From: Algoriphagus sp. TR-M9
Lineage (GTDB): Bacteria; Bacteroidota; Bacteroidia; Cytophagales; Cyclobacteriaceae
Direction: 5' to 3'
DNA length: 64,000 nucleotides
Assembly: GCF_027594545.1 (NCBI RefSeq)
Contig: NZ_CP115160.1
Span: 1,807,001 to 1,871,000, forward strand
The notes beneath the pieces are model-generated. The model did not search any database, had not been told where the DNA came from, and saw only the letters and a program-made list of their open reading frames with translations. Shown here one piece after another: positions 7,722-15,593 of the stretch (positions are counted from its first letter, which is position 1; each line of letters opens with the position of its first letter). Position numbers and translations under genes: made by a program.

Positions 7722-8765
7722 TTAAGGTTGGAAAACCCGTTCCAGCAGTTTGAAGGTGCCTGCATCGGCATCCATGGCTACTTGGGCTCCTACTGGTATG
7801 ATAAACTGTTTAGCAATGTGTCCAAACATTGCGCCAGTGTAAGCAGGGATATTTAGCGGAAGTATGTAATCGTCCATCACCTGATCAAAAGTTAAGGATC
7901 CATAGCCACCGCCAGGAGTGCAGTCGGTACACTGTCCGAAAATAAAGCCCTTGATGGAATCCAATGTGCCGTTTAGTTTTAAAGTACTCATCATACGATC
8001 CACCTTGTATGGATCCTCACCTATATCTTCCAAAAATAAAATCGCATCCTTAAAGTCCGGATAGTAAGGAGTGCCGGAAAGAGCAGTGAGCACAGTAAGG
8101 TTTCCTCCTAGGATTTTACCCTGTGCCTTTCCACCCTTCAGTGTCTGTATTCTATTGGTTTTGATAACTAAATCATCACTTTCGGGCTGTTCATTGATGT
8201 ATTCGATGAGCTCTTGCTCAAAGAACATTCGCTCAAATTGAGAAACGTTGTAGCTGTTCCAGCTACCGGAACCCATGGGGCCATGAAAGGTCAGCAGCCC
8301 AGTTTGTGCTTGTATAGCGCAGTGAAGAGCCGTAATATCGGAGTAGCCGAGCAGTGGCTTAGGGTTTTTGGATATAGCCTGGTAATCCAGCAGGGGTAAA
8401 ATTCTGGCTGCTCCCGAGCCTCCTCTGATGCTCACTATAGCTTTGACCTCTGGGTCAGAAAACATGGCATTCAAATCTCCGGCACGCTGTGCATCTGTAC
8501 CGGCCAGGTGCCCATAGCGATTAGTGAGGTTTTCTCCAAGCTTAACTTGAAAACCCAACGCTTCCAAAGCTTCTTTTGCATATATAAATTGCATACGATC
8601 TGCTGTGGCTGCGGATGGACTGACCAGACCTACTGTCTCTCCTTTATTGATGCCTTTGGGTAAAATAATTTTCGGGTCAAAATCTGAACGATTTCCAGCC
8701 CAGGAGGCAAGAGGCAGTGTGGCTGTAAGTAGTCCGAGGGATTTAAGGAAAGTACGTTTTTGCAT
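7722..8765 (-). CDS. LD-carboxypeptidase (peptidase S66 family)
   Basis: A 347-residue protein of the LdcA/MccF family. These enzymes remove the terminal D-residue from muropeptides during wall recycling or cleave microcin C-like peptides. Visible signatures are VGLVSPSAATAD at the N-terminus, SIRGGSGAARILPLLD, and GYSDITALHCAI with the nucleophile Ser. The Glu of the FLEDIGEDPYKVDRM segment and the His of GHIAKQ complete the triad. The N-terminus (KRTFLKSLGLLTATLPLASWAG) looks like an export signal, so it may act outside the cytoplasm, unlike E. coli LdcA. The neighbouring PBP4 and M23 genes fit a wall-turnover group. Confidence 0.9.
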   Translation of the reverse strand: MQKRTFLKSLGLLTATLPLASWAGNRSDFDPKIILPKGINKGETVGLVSPSAATADRMQFIYAKEALEALGFQVKLGENLTNRYGHLAGTDAQRAGDLNAMFSDPEVKAIVSIRGGSGAARILPLLDYQAISKNPKPLLGYSDITALHCAIQAQTGLLTFHGPMGSGSWNSYNVSQFERMFFEQELIEYINEQPESDDLVIKTNRIQTLKGGKAQGKILGGNLTVLTALSGTPYYPDFKDAILFLEDIGEDPYKVDRMMSTLKLNGTLDSIKGFIFGQCTDCTPGGGYGSLTFDQVMDDYILPLNIPAYTGAMFGHIAKQFIIPVGAQVAMDADAGTFKLLERVFQP

Positions 8766-8913
8766 GCTTGGTCTGGCGATTTTCTAAAATGTGAAAATAC
8801 AGTTTTTTCACGGCTTGGCTAAGGATGAAATGATCAATTGTGAGGCATAGCCTAGTAAATTCTTTGGGGGGCTGCCGAAATCCTGCTCCTCAAATAGACT
8901 TTACCTTCAAGCT

Positions 8914-10206
8914 TTAAAGCATATCCCTTAGCATGAGCATTACCTTTTCCATTTCCCTGCGAACCTCAGAAGCTTTGTGAGGATAATTAGAATTCATAAA
9001 GGCAAAGCAGTAATACCTACCGCTTTTCCCCCGAATCAATCCCACTAAACTATGGTTATTGCTCATGGTTCCGGTTTTAGCGAAAATATATGGCTCCTCG
9101 GCCCGATAGCTGTTTTCTAAAGTTCCTGACCTACCTCCAGTGGGCAGCAGCTCCCATAATTGCTCATCCGGCAGCATTCGGTAGATTTTTTCAAAAAGTG
9201 CCACCATACTACGGGGAGTAAACAAATCATGCCGACTTAGTCCTGAACCATCCACCCATTGGGGCTCGTCAGGGAGATCATAGAGGTAGGTTTTCAGCAT
9301 GTACTCTATGGCCCGCTCAGTATCCAGACGCTGAAATAATCGGTCAGAAACCATCAGCATTAGCTGTTCTGCCAAGAAATTGTCGCTTTCCAGCATCATC
9401 TCTTTGAGTATGGGGAATAGGGGAGCCCCTCGCCACTCCTCATGAATAACCGGTAAACTGTCCGGCTGGTATGTCCATTCTTTTCCGGTGGCTTCGGAAG
9501 CCAGTTCAAGCAAAAGTTCAGGGGAAACTATAAAGGGGATAAATTCTTCCCTGGCTCTGAAGTTATTTGGGTTATAGTAAAATCGGTTGCTGTGAAAATC
9601 CCGCTCCAGCTCTCGAATGGTTCGATTTGTAGGGAAAACAGATTCTTGAAAAATAGTAGGAAATACAGAAGGGGCGTTACCAACTTTCTTCACCTGAACT
9701 AAGTTGCCGTAAATGGGCAATGAGGATCTCTCCGCAGAATAATTGTAATAATAATCATCCCACTGCCAGCCGTACCCAAAAGCCGGTGACATCATATTGG
9801 CGTCGGAGAATATTACCTTTTCGTAAGGAGCCAGAAATGCACTAATATCAGGCTGCACAAAATCCTTGTACTTCCAACTAGGGTCTCCGCTTCCCCAGAT
9901 TCGAATCGTGTTGCCCTCTGTAACATACCGCAAAGTCTGCGTGCTATCATTGAGTACTACCAATGAGGAGAAAAGCGTAAACAGCTTGGTGGTAGATGCT
10001 GGAATAAAACGCTGATGGCTGTTTTTCTCATACAGCACAAGCTGCGAATCCAGATCGTAAAGCATAAAACCGGTGAGATGCCCATTGAAAAAACTTCTTT
10101 CTCCTAGCGCATTTTCCAGTTTAAGGTATTGATCTCTATTCAGCTGCGCAAAAAGTGCAGAGCTGGTATAGCATAAAAGAATGGTAAGAAGTATTTTATT
10201 TCTCAT
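8914..10206 (-). CDS. dacB: D-alanyl-D-alanine carboxypeptidase/endopeptidase (PBP4 family, S13)
   Basis: A 430-residue exported serine peptidase with signal peptide MRNKILLTILLCYTSSALFAQ. The three penicillin-binding motifs are visible: SxxK as STTK near residue 66, SxN as SDN near residue 277, and KTG as KTGT near residue 375. It should trim D-Ala from, or cut cross-links in, peptidoglycan, and bind beta-lactams. It follows the DUF423 gene by 2 bp. The 148 bp between it and the LD-carboxypeptidase gene hold no obvious element. Confidence 0.9.
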   Translation of the reverse strand: MRNKILLTILLCYTSSALFAQLNRDQYLKLENALGERSFFNGHLTGFMLYDLDSQLVLYEKNSHQRFIPASTTKLFTLFSSLVVLNDSTQTLRYVTEGNTIRIWGSGDPSWKYKDFVQPDISAFLAPYEKVIFSDANMMSPAFGYGWQWDDYYYNYSAERSSLPIYGNLVQVKKVGNAPSVFPTIFQESVFPTNRTIRELERDFHSNRFYYNPNNFRAREEFIPFIVSPELLLELASEATGKEWTYQPDSLPVIHEEWRGAPLFPILKEMMLESDNFLAEQLMLMVSDRLFQRLDTERAIEYMLKTYLYDLPDEPQWVDGSGLSRHDLFTPRSMVALFEKIYRMLPDEQLWELLPTGGRSGTLENSYRAEEPYIFAKTGTMSNNHSLVGLIRGKSGRYYCFAFMNSNYPHKASEVRREMEKVMLMLRDML

Positions 10207-10208
10207 GC

Positions 10209-10586
10209 TCAGTTTGCTCTAGCGGAAAGGAAGACCAATACCCAGCCGAAAATGAATGCCACTCCTCCTAGTGGAGTGATAGCTCCCAGCCAGGAAATAC
10301 TGGAGAGAGACAGTAAATAAAGTGAGCCAGAAAATACTACAATCCCGATTGTCATCAATATTGCCGCAGTGCTGAGCTTTTTCCATTTTGGTTTGACTAA
10401 AGCTAGCACCCCGATCAGGAATACGGCCAAACTATGATAGAAATGGTATTTTACTGCTGTTTCAAACGTCTCAGTTCTTCCGGTTTCCGCCAGTAGATCT
10501 TTCAATCCATGTGCTCCAAATGCACCTATTCCTACTGCGCAAGCACCAAGAACTGCTGCTAGTTGGATGATTTGTTTTCCGTTCAT
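10209..10586 (-). CDS. DUF423 family small membrane protein
   Basis: A 125-residue protein with four hydrophobic segments and the family's conserved GIGAFGAHGLKD and YHFYHSLAVF motifs. These proteins lie in the cytoplasmic membrane; no biochemical role is established. Gene spacing (2 bp to dacB, 49 bp to the YggS-family gene) suggests co-transcription. Confidence 0.9.
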   Translation of the reverse strand: MNGKQIIQLAAVLGACAVGIGAFGAHGLKDLLAETGRTETFETAVKYHFYHSLAVFLIGVLALVKPKWKKLSTAAILMTIGIVVFSGSLYLLSLSSISWLGAITPLGGVAFIFGWVLVFLSARAN

Positions 10587-10635
10587 TGATTAATGGTCTA
10601 ATGGTTCAAAATGTTAAACTAGAAAATGTCTGATT

Positions 10636-11304
10636 CTAGTTTCTTGATCCGAAAATAGCTGAACCTATGCGGACCATAGTGCTGCCCTCTTCCTGAGCGA
10701 TCAGGTAATCACCGCTCATTCCCATAGATAATTCACTCCACTGCACAAAAGGAGGGAAGTCTCTGCTACGGAGTTGCTCAAAGAGGGACTTCAATCCACG
10801 GAATTCTTTTCTTATCTGATCTTCACGGTCTGTAAAAGTAGCCATTCCCATCAGTCCCACGATTTGAACATGGTTTAGCTTGCTAAACGCAGAATCGGAA
10901 AACATTTCTTCCAATTCCTGTTGATCAAAACCAAATTTGGATTCCTCTTCGGCGATGTGCATTTGCAGCAAAACCTTGATGGCCCGGTCATTTTTCTCTG
11001 CCTGCTTATTGATCTCCTTGAGCAGCTTATAGGAGTCTACTCCATGGATCAAATATACGTAGGGTGCGATGTATTTGACCTTGTTTCTTTGGAGGTGACC
11101 GATCATATGCCAGCGCACATCGGCAGGCATTTCTGGTTGTTTGGCTTGCAGTTCCTGCACTTTGTTTTCTCCAAAATCCCTGATACCTGCGTCATAGGCT
11201 TCTCTAAGATTATGCAGGGGTTTGGTTTTGCTGACTGCCACCAGCAAGCAATCTGGGTTCTTAAAAGTTTTTTTTACTTTTTGAAGGTTAGCTTTGATGT
11301 CCAT
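10636..11304 (-). CDS. YggS/PROSC family pyridoxal-phosphate homeostasis protein
   Basis: A 222-residue PLP-binding TIM-barrel protein. The PLP lysine is in VAVSKTKP near residue 26, FGENKVQE and WHMIGHLQRNKVKY follow, and the phosphate-binding end is ELSMGMSGDY...GSTMVRIGSAIFG. Members control free PLP levels and are not known to have catalytic activity. The gene is divergent from the GH3-family gene. CAAAGATA on the plus strand at 11346-11353 reads TATCTTTG on the minus strand and is a plausible -7 element, although no good -33 TTG is seen. Confidence 0.94.
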   Translation of the reverse strand: MDIKANLQKVKKTFKNPDCLLVAVSKTKPLHNLREAYDAGIRDFGENKVQELQAKQPEMPADVRWHMIGHLQRNKVKYIAPYVYLIHGVDSYKLLKEINKQAEKNDRAIKVLLQMHIAEEESKFGFDQQELEEMFSDSAFSKLNHVQIVGLMGMATFTDREDQIRKEFRGLKSLFEQLRSRDFPPFVQWSELSMGMSGDYLIAQEEGSTMVRIGSAIFGSRN

Positions 11305-11352
11305 TTTCTATTTTTATGCGCACACTTTTAGCCTCAGGGCTCAGACAAAGAT

Positions 11353-12900
11353 ATGGCGATCATCAGTACTTTGCTAAAGAAAGGCATACGACTCCGTGAG
11401 AGTTTGGAGCAGGAATACACCAGCCCACTGGAACTTCAGCGAAGGGAGTTAAAGAAATTAATGATTCAAGCTGCTCATACAGAGATTGCTAAGCAGTATA
11501 ATTTCGTGGATATTCTGAAAGCTTCCAAGCGGGGAGATCATAGTTTCTATGAGCGGTACAAGGCCCAGGTCCCGATCTATGATTATAACAAAATCTATGA
11601 TGAGTGGTGGTGTAAACTCCTAGAAGGACAGCGAGATGTCACCTGGCCGGGAAAGGTGATGCATTTTGCCCTGAGTAGTGGAACTTCCGACTCCTCGTCT
11701 AAATATATTCCTATAACTAAGGATATGATCAAGGCGATCAGAAGGACTGGCGTGAGGCAGATTCTTTCGCTTTCCAAGTATGATCTTCCAGCCTCATTGT
11801 TTACCAAGGGCATTCTTATGCTGGGAGGCAGTACCGATTTAGAGTTTAACGGTACCTATTTTTCTGGAGACTTGAGCGGGATTACCGCAGGTAGATTGCC
11901 TATTTGGTTTCAAAGGTTTTACAAACCGGGAAAGGATATTTCCAGAAACAAAAACTGGGGAGATAAGCTGGATCAGATTGTAGATAAAGCGAAAAAGTGG
12001 GATATAGGTATAATAGTGGGAGTACCGGCTTGGCTACAGATTTTGCTTGAGAAAATCATAGCAAAATATGAGGTAGATAATATCCATGACATCTGGCCCA
12101 ACCTGCGGATTTTTGTGCATGGAGGTGTTTCTTTCGAACCGTATAAAAAGGGTTTTGAGAAGCTTTTGGGAAAACCATTGATCTACATGGAAACCTACCT
12201 GGCTTCGGAAGGCTTTTTGGCTTTTCAGGCTTTGCCCAATAGAAAATCCATGCGATTGGTATTGAACAATGGGATTTTCTATGAATTTGTCCCTTTTACT
12301 GAGGAGAATTTCGATGAGGAAGGAAATATCAAGTCTGAGGCCAAAACCCTAAAGATTGACGAAGTAGAAGTAGGCGTTGATTATGCACTGCTAATCAGTA
12401 CTTGTGCAGGTACTTGGAGGTATTTGATAGGAGATGTGATCCGTTTTGTGTCCCGGGAAGAATCAGAGATTATTATCACCGGAAGGACCAAACATTATCT
12501 CAGTCTATGTGGGGAGCACCTATCGGTGGATAATATGAACAAAGCCATTGAGCTGGCATCTGAGAAGTTAAATGTAACCATTCGGGAGTTTACGGTGCTA
12601 GGAGTTCCGCATGCCAATCTCTTTGCCCACCATTGGTATGTGGGTACTGCTGATGATGTCAATCCTAAAAAGCTGGGTAGAGAAATCGATAGCTCGCTCA
12701 AGGTTTTGAATGATGACTATGCTGTAGAGCGGAAGCATGCCCTAAAGGCTGTGAAACTTACTGTACTACCAGTAGCTACATTTTACGAGTGGATGAAGGA
12801 GCAGGGCAAAGAAGGAGGGCAGAATAAGTTTCCAAGAGTATTGAAAGGTGAGAAAGCCACTTCTTGGCAAAGTTATGTGTCTAAACAATCTGAAGTTTGA
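11353..12900 (+). CDS. GH3-family acyl-acid-amido synthetase-like protein
   Basis: A 515-residue protein of the GH3 family, known in plants for adenylating auxin or jasmonate and joining it to amino acids. Bacterial homologues are common in Bacteroidota but their substrates are not established. The ATP-binding P-loop-like motif is ALSSGTSDSSSKYIPIT near residue 105. Motif two, with METYLASEGFLAFQ, and motif three, with YLIGDVIRF and GRTKHYLSLCGEHLS, are also present. The length is slightly shorter than plant GH3. It begins the plus-strand set ahead of a LysE-type exporter gene that overlaps it by 4 nt. Confidence 0.9.
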   Translation: MAIISTLLKKGIRLRESLEQEYTSPLELQRRELKKLMIQAAHTEIAKQYNFVDILKASKRGDHSFYERYKAQVPIYDYNKIYDEWWCKLLEGQRDVTWPGKVMHFALSSGTSDSSSKYIPITKDMIKAIRRTGVRQILSLSKYDLPASLFTKGILMLGGSTDLEFNGTYFSGDLSGITAGRLPIWFQRFYKPGKDISRNKNWGDKLDQIVDKAKKWDIGIIVGVPAWLQILLEKIIAKYEVDNIHDIWPNLRIFVHGGVSFEPYKKGFEKLLGKPLIYMETYLASEGFLAFQALPNRKSMRLVLNNGIFYEFVPFTEENFDEEGNIKSEAKTLKIDEVEVGVDYALLISTCAGTWRYLIGDVIRFVSREESEIIITGRTKHYLSLCGEHLSVDNMNKAIELASEKLNVTIREFTVLGVPHANLFAHHWYVGTADDVNPKKLGREIDSSLKVLNDDYAVERKHALKAVKLTVLPVATFYEWMKEQGKEGGQNKFPRVLKGEKATSWQSYVSKQSEV

Positions 12901-13520
12901 TAGGAGCACTGCTAGAGGGAATGAGTATGGGGCTGCTGCTATCTGCCATGGTGGGGCCGGTGTTTTTTTCATTAATCCAAGGAAGTCTGGAGAAAGGTTT
13001 TCGATATGCCGCGGTTTTGGCTTTAGGGATACTGGTTTCGGACTCTGTGTATGTTTTGATCACTTATTACGGGGTTACTTTTTTAGCGGATTTGCCCAAT
13101 TATGAAAAAGTTTTAGGCTATGTAGGTGGGGTGATTTTAATAGGGTTTGGTTTAGGGAGTTTTTTAAAAATATCCAGACAAAGACCAAACTCAGGAGGAA
13201 TTCAGCTCTCTGAAGCGAGAAAGAAAACGGCCTTTTTGAAAGGTTTAAGTATCAATGGAATCAATCCCTTTGTTTTACTTTTTTGGATTTCCATTGCGAG
13301 TGTAGTCCAAGTTAAAGAGCATTTCACCAGATCTGATGTAGCCGTGTACTACGGTGGTATTCTGGGTACTGTTTTTACCATAGATCTAATCAAAGCTTTG
13401 ATCGCAAAGAAATTAAGACCTTTAGTTACACCTCAAGTCATGTCCAAACTAAATCTGGGCGTAGGCCTATTGATGATAGCTTTTGGAATTCGTATGCTTT
13501 GGTGGGCTGTAGGGAGATAG
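12897..13520 (+). CDS. LysE-family amino-acid exporter
   Basis: A 207-residue inner-membrane protein with about six hydrophobic segments. The N-terminal SMGLLLSAMVGPVFFSLIQ matches the LysE/RhtB signature, which in characterised members exports amino acids. The start TTG at 12897 overlaps the GH3 stop codon as TTGA; an internal ATG at 12921 (MSMGLL) is the alternative. Coupled translation with the GH3-family gene suggests the two may act on the same small molecule, which is inference. Confidence 0.85.
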   Translation: MIGALLEGMSMGLLLSAMVGPVFFSLIQGSLEKGFRYAAVLALGILVSDSVYVLITYYGVTFLADLPNYEKVLGYVGGVILIGFGLGSFLKISRQRPNSGGIQLSEARKKTAFLKGLSINGINPFVLLFWISIASVVQVKEHFTRSDVAVYYGGILGTVFTIDLIKALIAKKLRPLVTPQVMSKLNLGVGLLMIAFGIRMLWWAVGR

Positions 13521-13595
13521 GCTTGTGTGTGATTTCTCACAGAAATGCTGGGAATGATTAAGTAAATTTAATCTTCAAATTAACCAGAACGAACC

Positions 13596-13988
13596 ATGAG
13601 TTATTTTCAAAAGAAAGACATTGTGTCAAACTCCATTGCCGAGCTAAGAACCCATGTAGAATCTGCCCTGAAAGCGGAAGGGTTTGGGATATTGACAGAA
13701 ATAGATATTCAGGCTACCATGAAAAAGAAACTGGATAAGCACTATGCTCCTTATTTGATATTGGGCGCATGCAATCCTGTTTTTGCTGATAAAGTCCTAC
13801 AGGCGGAGCCAAATATTGGTGCCTTGTTGCCGTGTAATGTGACCATCAGGGAGATTGAAAAAGGGAAGTATGAGGTAGCTGTAATGGACCCAGCAGCTGC
13901 CATGGCAGCGGTTGAAAACCCTGAAATAGAACCCTTGGCCGGGGAGGTACGGGATAAATTATTGAATGCTTTGAAGCAACTGGGCTAA
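13596..13988 (+). CDS. DUF302 domain protein
   Basis: A 130-residue cytoplasmic protein with a DUF302 domain (VESALKAEGFGILTEIDI, later YLILGACNPVFADKVL and LLPCNVTIRE). No function is established for the domain; it occurs alone or fused to electron-transfer or stress proteins. It is followed directly by a strong hairpin terminator shared with the convergent ald gene. Confidence 0.88.
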   Translation: MSYFQKKDIVSNSIAELRTHVESALKAEGFGILTEIDIQATMKKKLDKHYAPYLILGACNPVFADKVLQAEPNIGALLPCNVTIREIEKGKYEVAVMDPAAAMAAVENPEIEPLAGEVRDKLLNALKQLG

Positions 13989-13992
13989 AAGT

Positions 13993-14026
13993 AAAAGGCC
14001 TCCAAAGTATTCTTCGGAGGCCTTTT
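13993..14026. terminator. Bidirectional terminator between DUF302 gene and ald
   Basis: AAAAGGCCTCC at 13993-14003 pairs with GGAGGCCTTTT at 14016-14026 around a 12-nt loop. Terminal A and T tracts are present on both sides, so it can serve both convergent genes. Confidence 0.85.
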
Positions 14027-14042
14027 AGCAGGATTATTGGAA

Positions 14043-15161
14043 TTAGTCTGCGAGATATTTTACTACTGGAGTGTAATCCATATCAAATGCTTCAGCTACT
14101 GCCTGATAGACGATGTCTCCATTGATGATGTTCAGTCCGGGAACAAGTTCAGGATTGTTCTGAGCGGCTTTTTTCCATCCTTTATCTGCCAACTGAATAG
14201 CGTAAGGCAATGTAGCATTAGTCAGTGCCAAAGTAGAGGTGTAAGGTACAGCTCCGGGCATGTTTGCTACGCAGTAATGCACGACGTCATCTATGATGTA
14301 AGTAGGATCCTGGTGCGTGGTAGGTTTGCAAGTTTCTATACAACCACCTTGGTCCACAGCCACATCAACTAGTACCGTTCCAGGCTGCATTTCTTTAAGC
14401 ATGTCTCTGGTAATGAGATGCGGAGCTTTAGCTCCAGGGATCAATACAGCACCAATGATCAGATCATGATTGGTGATCATTTTACGAACGTTGAATTCGT
14501 TTGACATCATGGTTTTTACATTGGCAGGCATCACATCTGCCAAGTATCTCATTCTAGGTAGTGAAACATCCATGATAGTGACATCAGCTCCAAGGCCGGC
14601 TGCCATCCAGGCTGCCTGAGTGCCTACGATTCCTCCGCCTAGGATCAATACTTTGGCAGGAAGTACACCTGGCACTCCTCCAAGTAGGATTCCCTTCCCT
14701 TGCAGCGGTTTTTCCAGGTAATTGGCACCTTTTTGCACGGCCATTCTACCTGCTACTTCAGACATAGGAACCAGCAAAGGCAAACTGCGGTCGGCTTTTT
14801 CTACTGTTTCATAAGCCAGGCAAATGGACTTGCTTTCAACCATGGCCTTGGTTAGGGGCTCATAGGAAGCGAAGTGAAAATAGGTAAACAAGAGTTGATC
14901 TTCCTTGATCAATTTATACTCGGGTTCTATGGGTTCCTTTACTTTCATGATCATCTCGGCTGCTGCGTACGTAGCCTCAATGGTAGGAAGTATGGATGCA
15001 CCGGCGGCCTCATACTCTTCATCCTGAAAGCCACTACCTTCGCCCGCAGTATGCTGAACGTACACAGAATGACCTCTTTTAACCAGTTCTTTAGCTCCAG
15101 CTGGGGTAAGAGCTACACGGTTTTCGTTGTTTTTAATTTCCTTAGGAACACCTATAATCAT
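14043..15161 (-). CDS. ald: Alanine dehydrogenase
   Basis: A 372-residue enzyme that interconverts L-alanine and pyruvate plus ammonia with NAD(H). The frame is open upstream to 15209, but the family start (MIIGVPKEIKNNENRVALTP) is at 15161, and a -7 promoter element at 15194-15201 lies inside the longer frame. The Rossmann motif is LILGGGIVGTQAAWMA and the substrate-binding region includes MSEVAGRMAVQKGA. Full length for the family. It is followed by a shared terminator. Confidence 0.94.
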   Translation of the reverse strand: MIIGVPKEIKNNENRVALTPAGAKELVKRGHSVYVQHTAGEGSGFQDEEYEAAGASILPTIEATYAAAEMIMKVKEPIEPEYKLIKEDQLLFTYFHFASYEPLTKAMVESKSICLAYETVEKADRSLPLLVPMSEVAGRMAVQKGANYLEKPLQGKGILLGGVPGVLPAKVLILGGGIVGTQAAWMAAGLGADVTIMDVSLPRMRYLADVMPANVKTMMSNEFNVRKMITNHDLIIGAVLIPGAKAPHLITRDMLKEMQPGTVLVDVAVDQGGCIETCKPTTHQDPTYIIDDVVHYCVANMPGAVPYTSTLALTNATLPYAIQLADKGWKKAAQNNPELVPGLNIINGDIVYQAVAEAFDMDYTPVVKYLAD

Positions 15162-15193
15162 GGCATTAATATTTGGGATTACAATTACTGGGG

Positions 15194-15201
15194 CAAAGAT
15201 A
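15194..15201 (-). promoter_or_regulatory. -7 promoter element of ald
   Basis: CAAAGATA on the plus strand reads TATCTTTG on the minus strand, matching the Bacteroidota -7 consensus TAnnTTTG. It sits about 33 bp upstream of the preferred ald start codon, leaving a leader of about 25 nt. No exact -33 TTG at the best spacing was found. Confidence 0.5.
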
Positions 15202-15593
15202 CAAAGCAAAGCTCATCCAGAATGCAATAAAGCAAATAGTATTTGGTATGATTTCGAAAAAAGATCAAAATCAAAATTTTATCCTGTTGGATTAATTTTA
15301 CTTTATGTTTCTTTTAAAAAATTGATTTAAAGCATGGATAATTTTGAGTTGGATTCAATGTAAAAAATGCCTTATAAAGCAGGTTGGATTTGCTGTAAAT
15401 CAGGAGGTTGTTTTTGTTTATCTGATTTTATCGGAATATAATTTTTTAAAATCGAATTAAAGTTATTTCAATCAAAATTATTGATTGAATATTCTCCAAG
15501 CTGAAATTTGTATAAAATAGGGATTTAACTATTTTTGAGTGAATCATTAAGATCTATTACCCAAACCCAGATAACTTTAGTAAATTAAGATTT
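15202..15593. other. AT-rich divergent intergenic region between ald and the E1 gene
   Basis: About 390 bp without a gene. It is very AT-rich and contains one perfect 8-bp inverted repeat, TTCAATCA at 15467-15474 and TGATTGAA at 15482-15489, with a 7-bp spacer, which could be an operator for either flanking gene. No clear promoter with both consensus boxes was found for the E1 gene. Confidence 0.5.
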
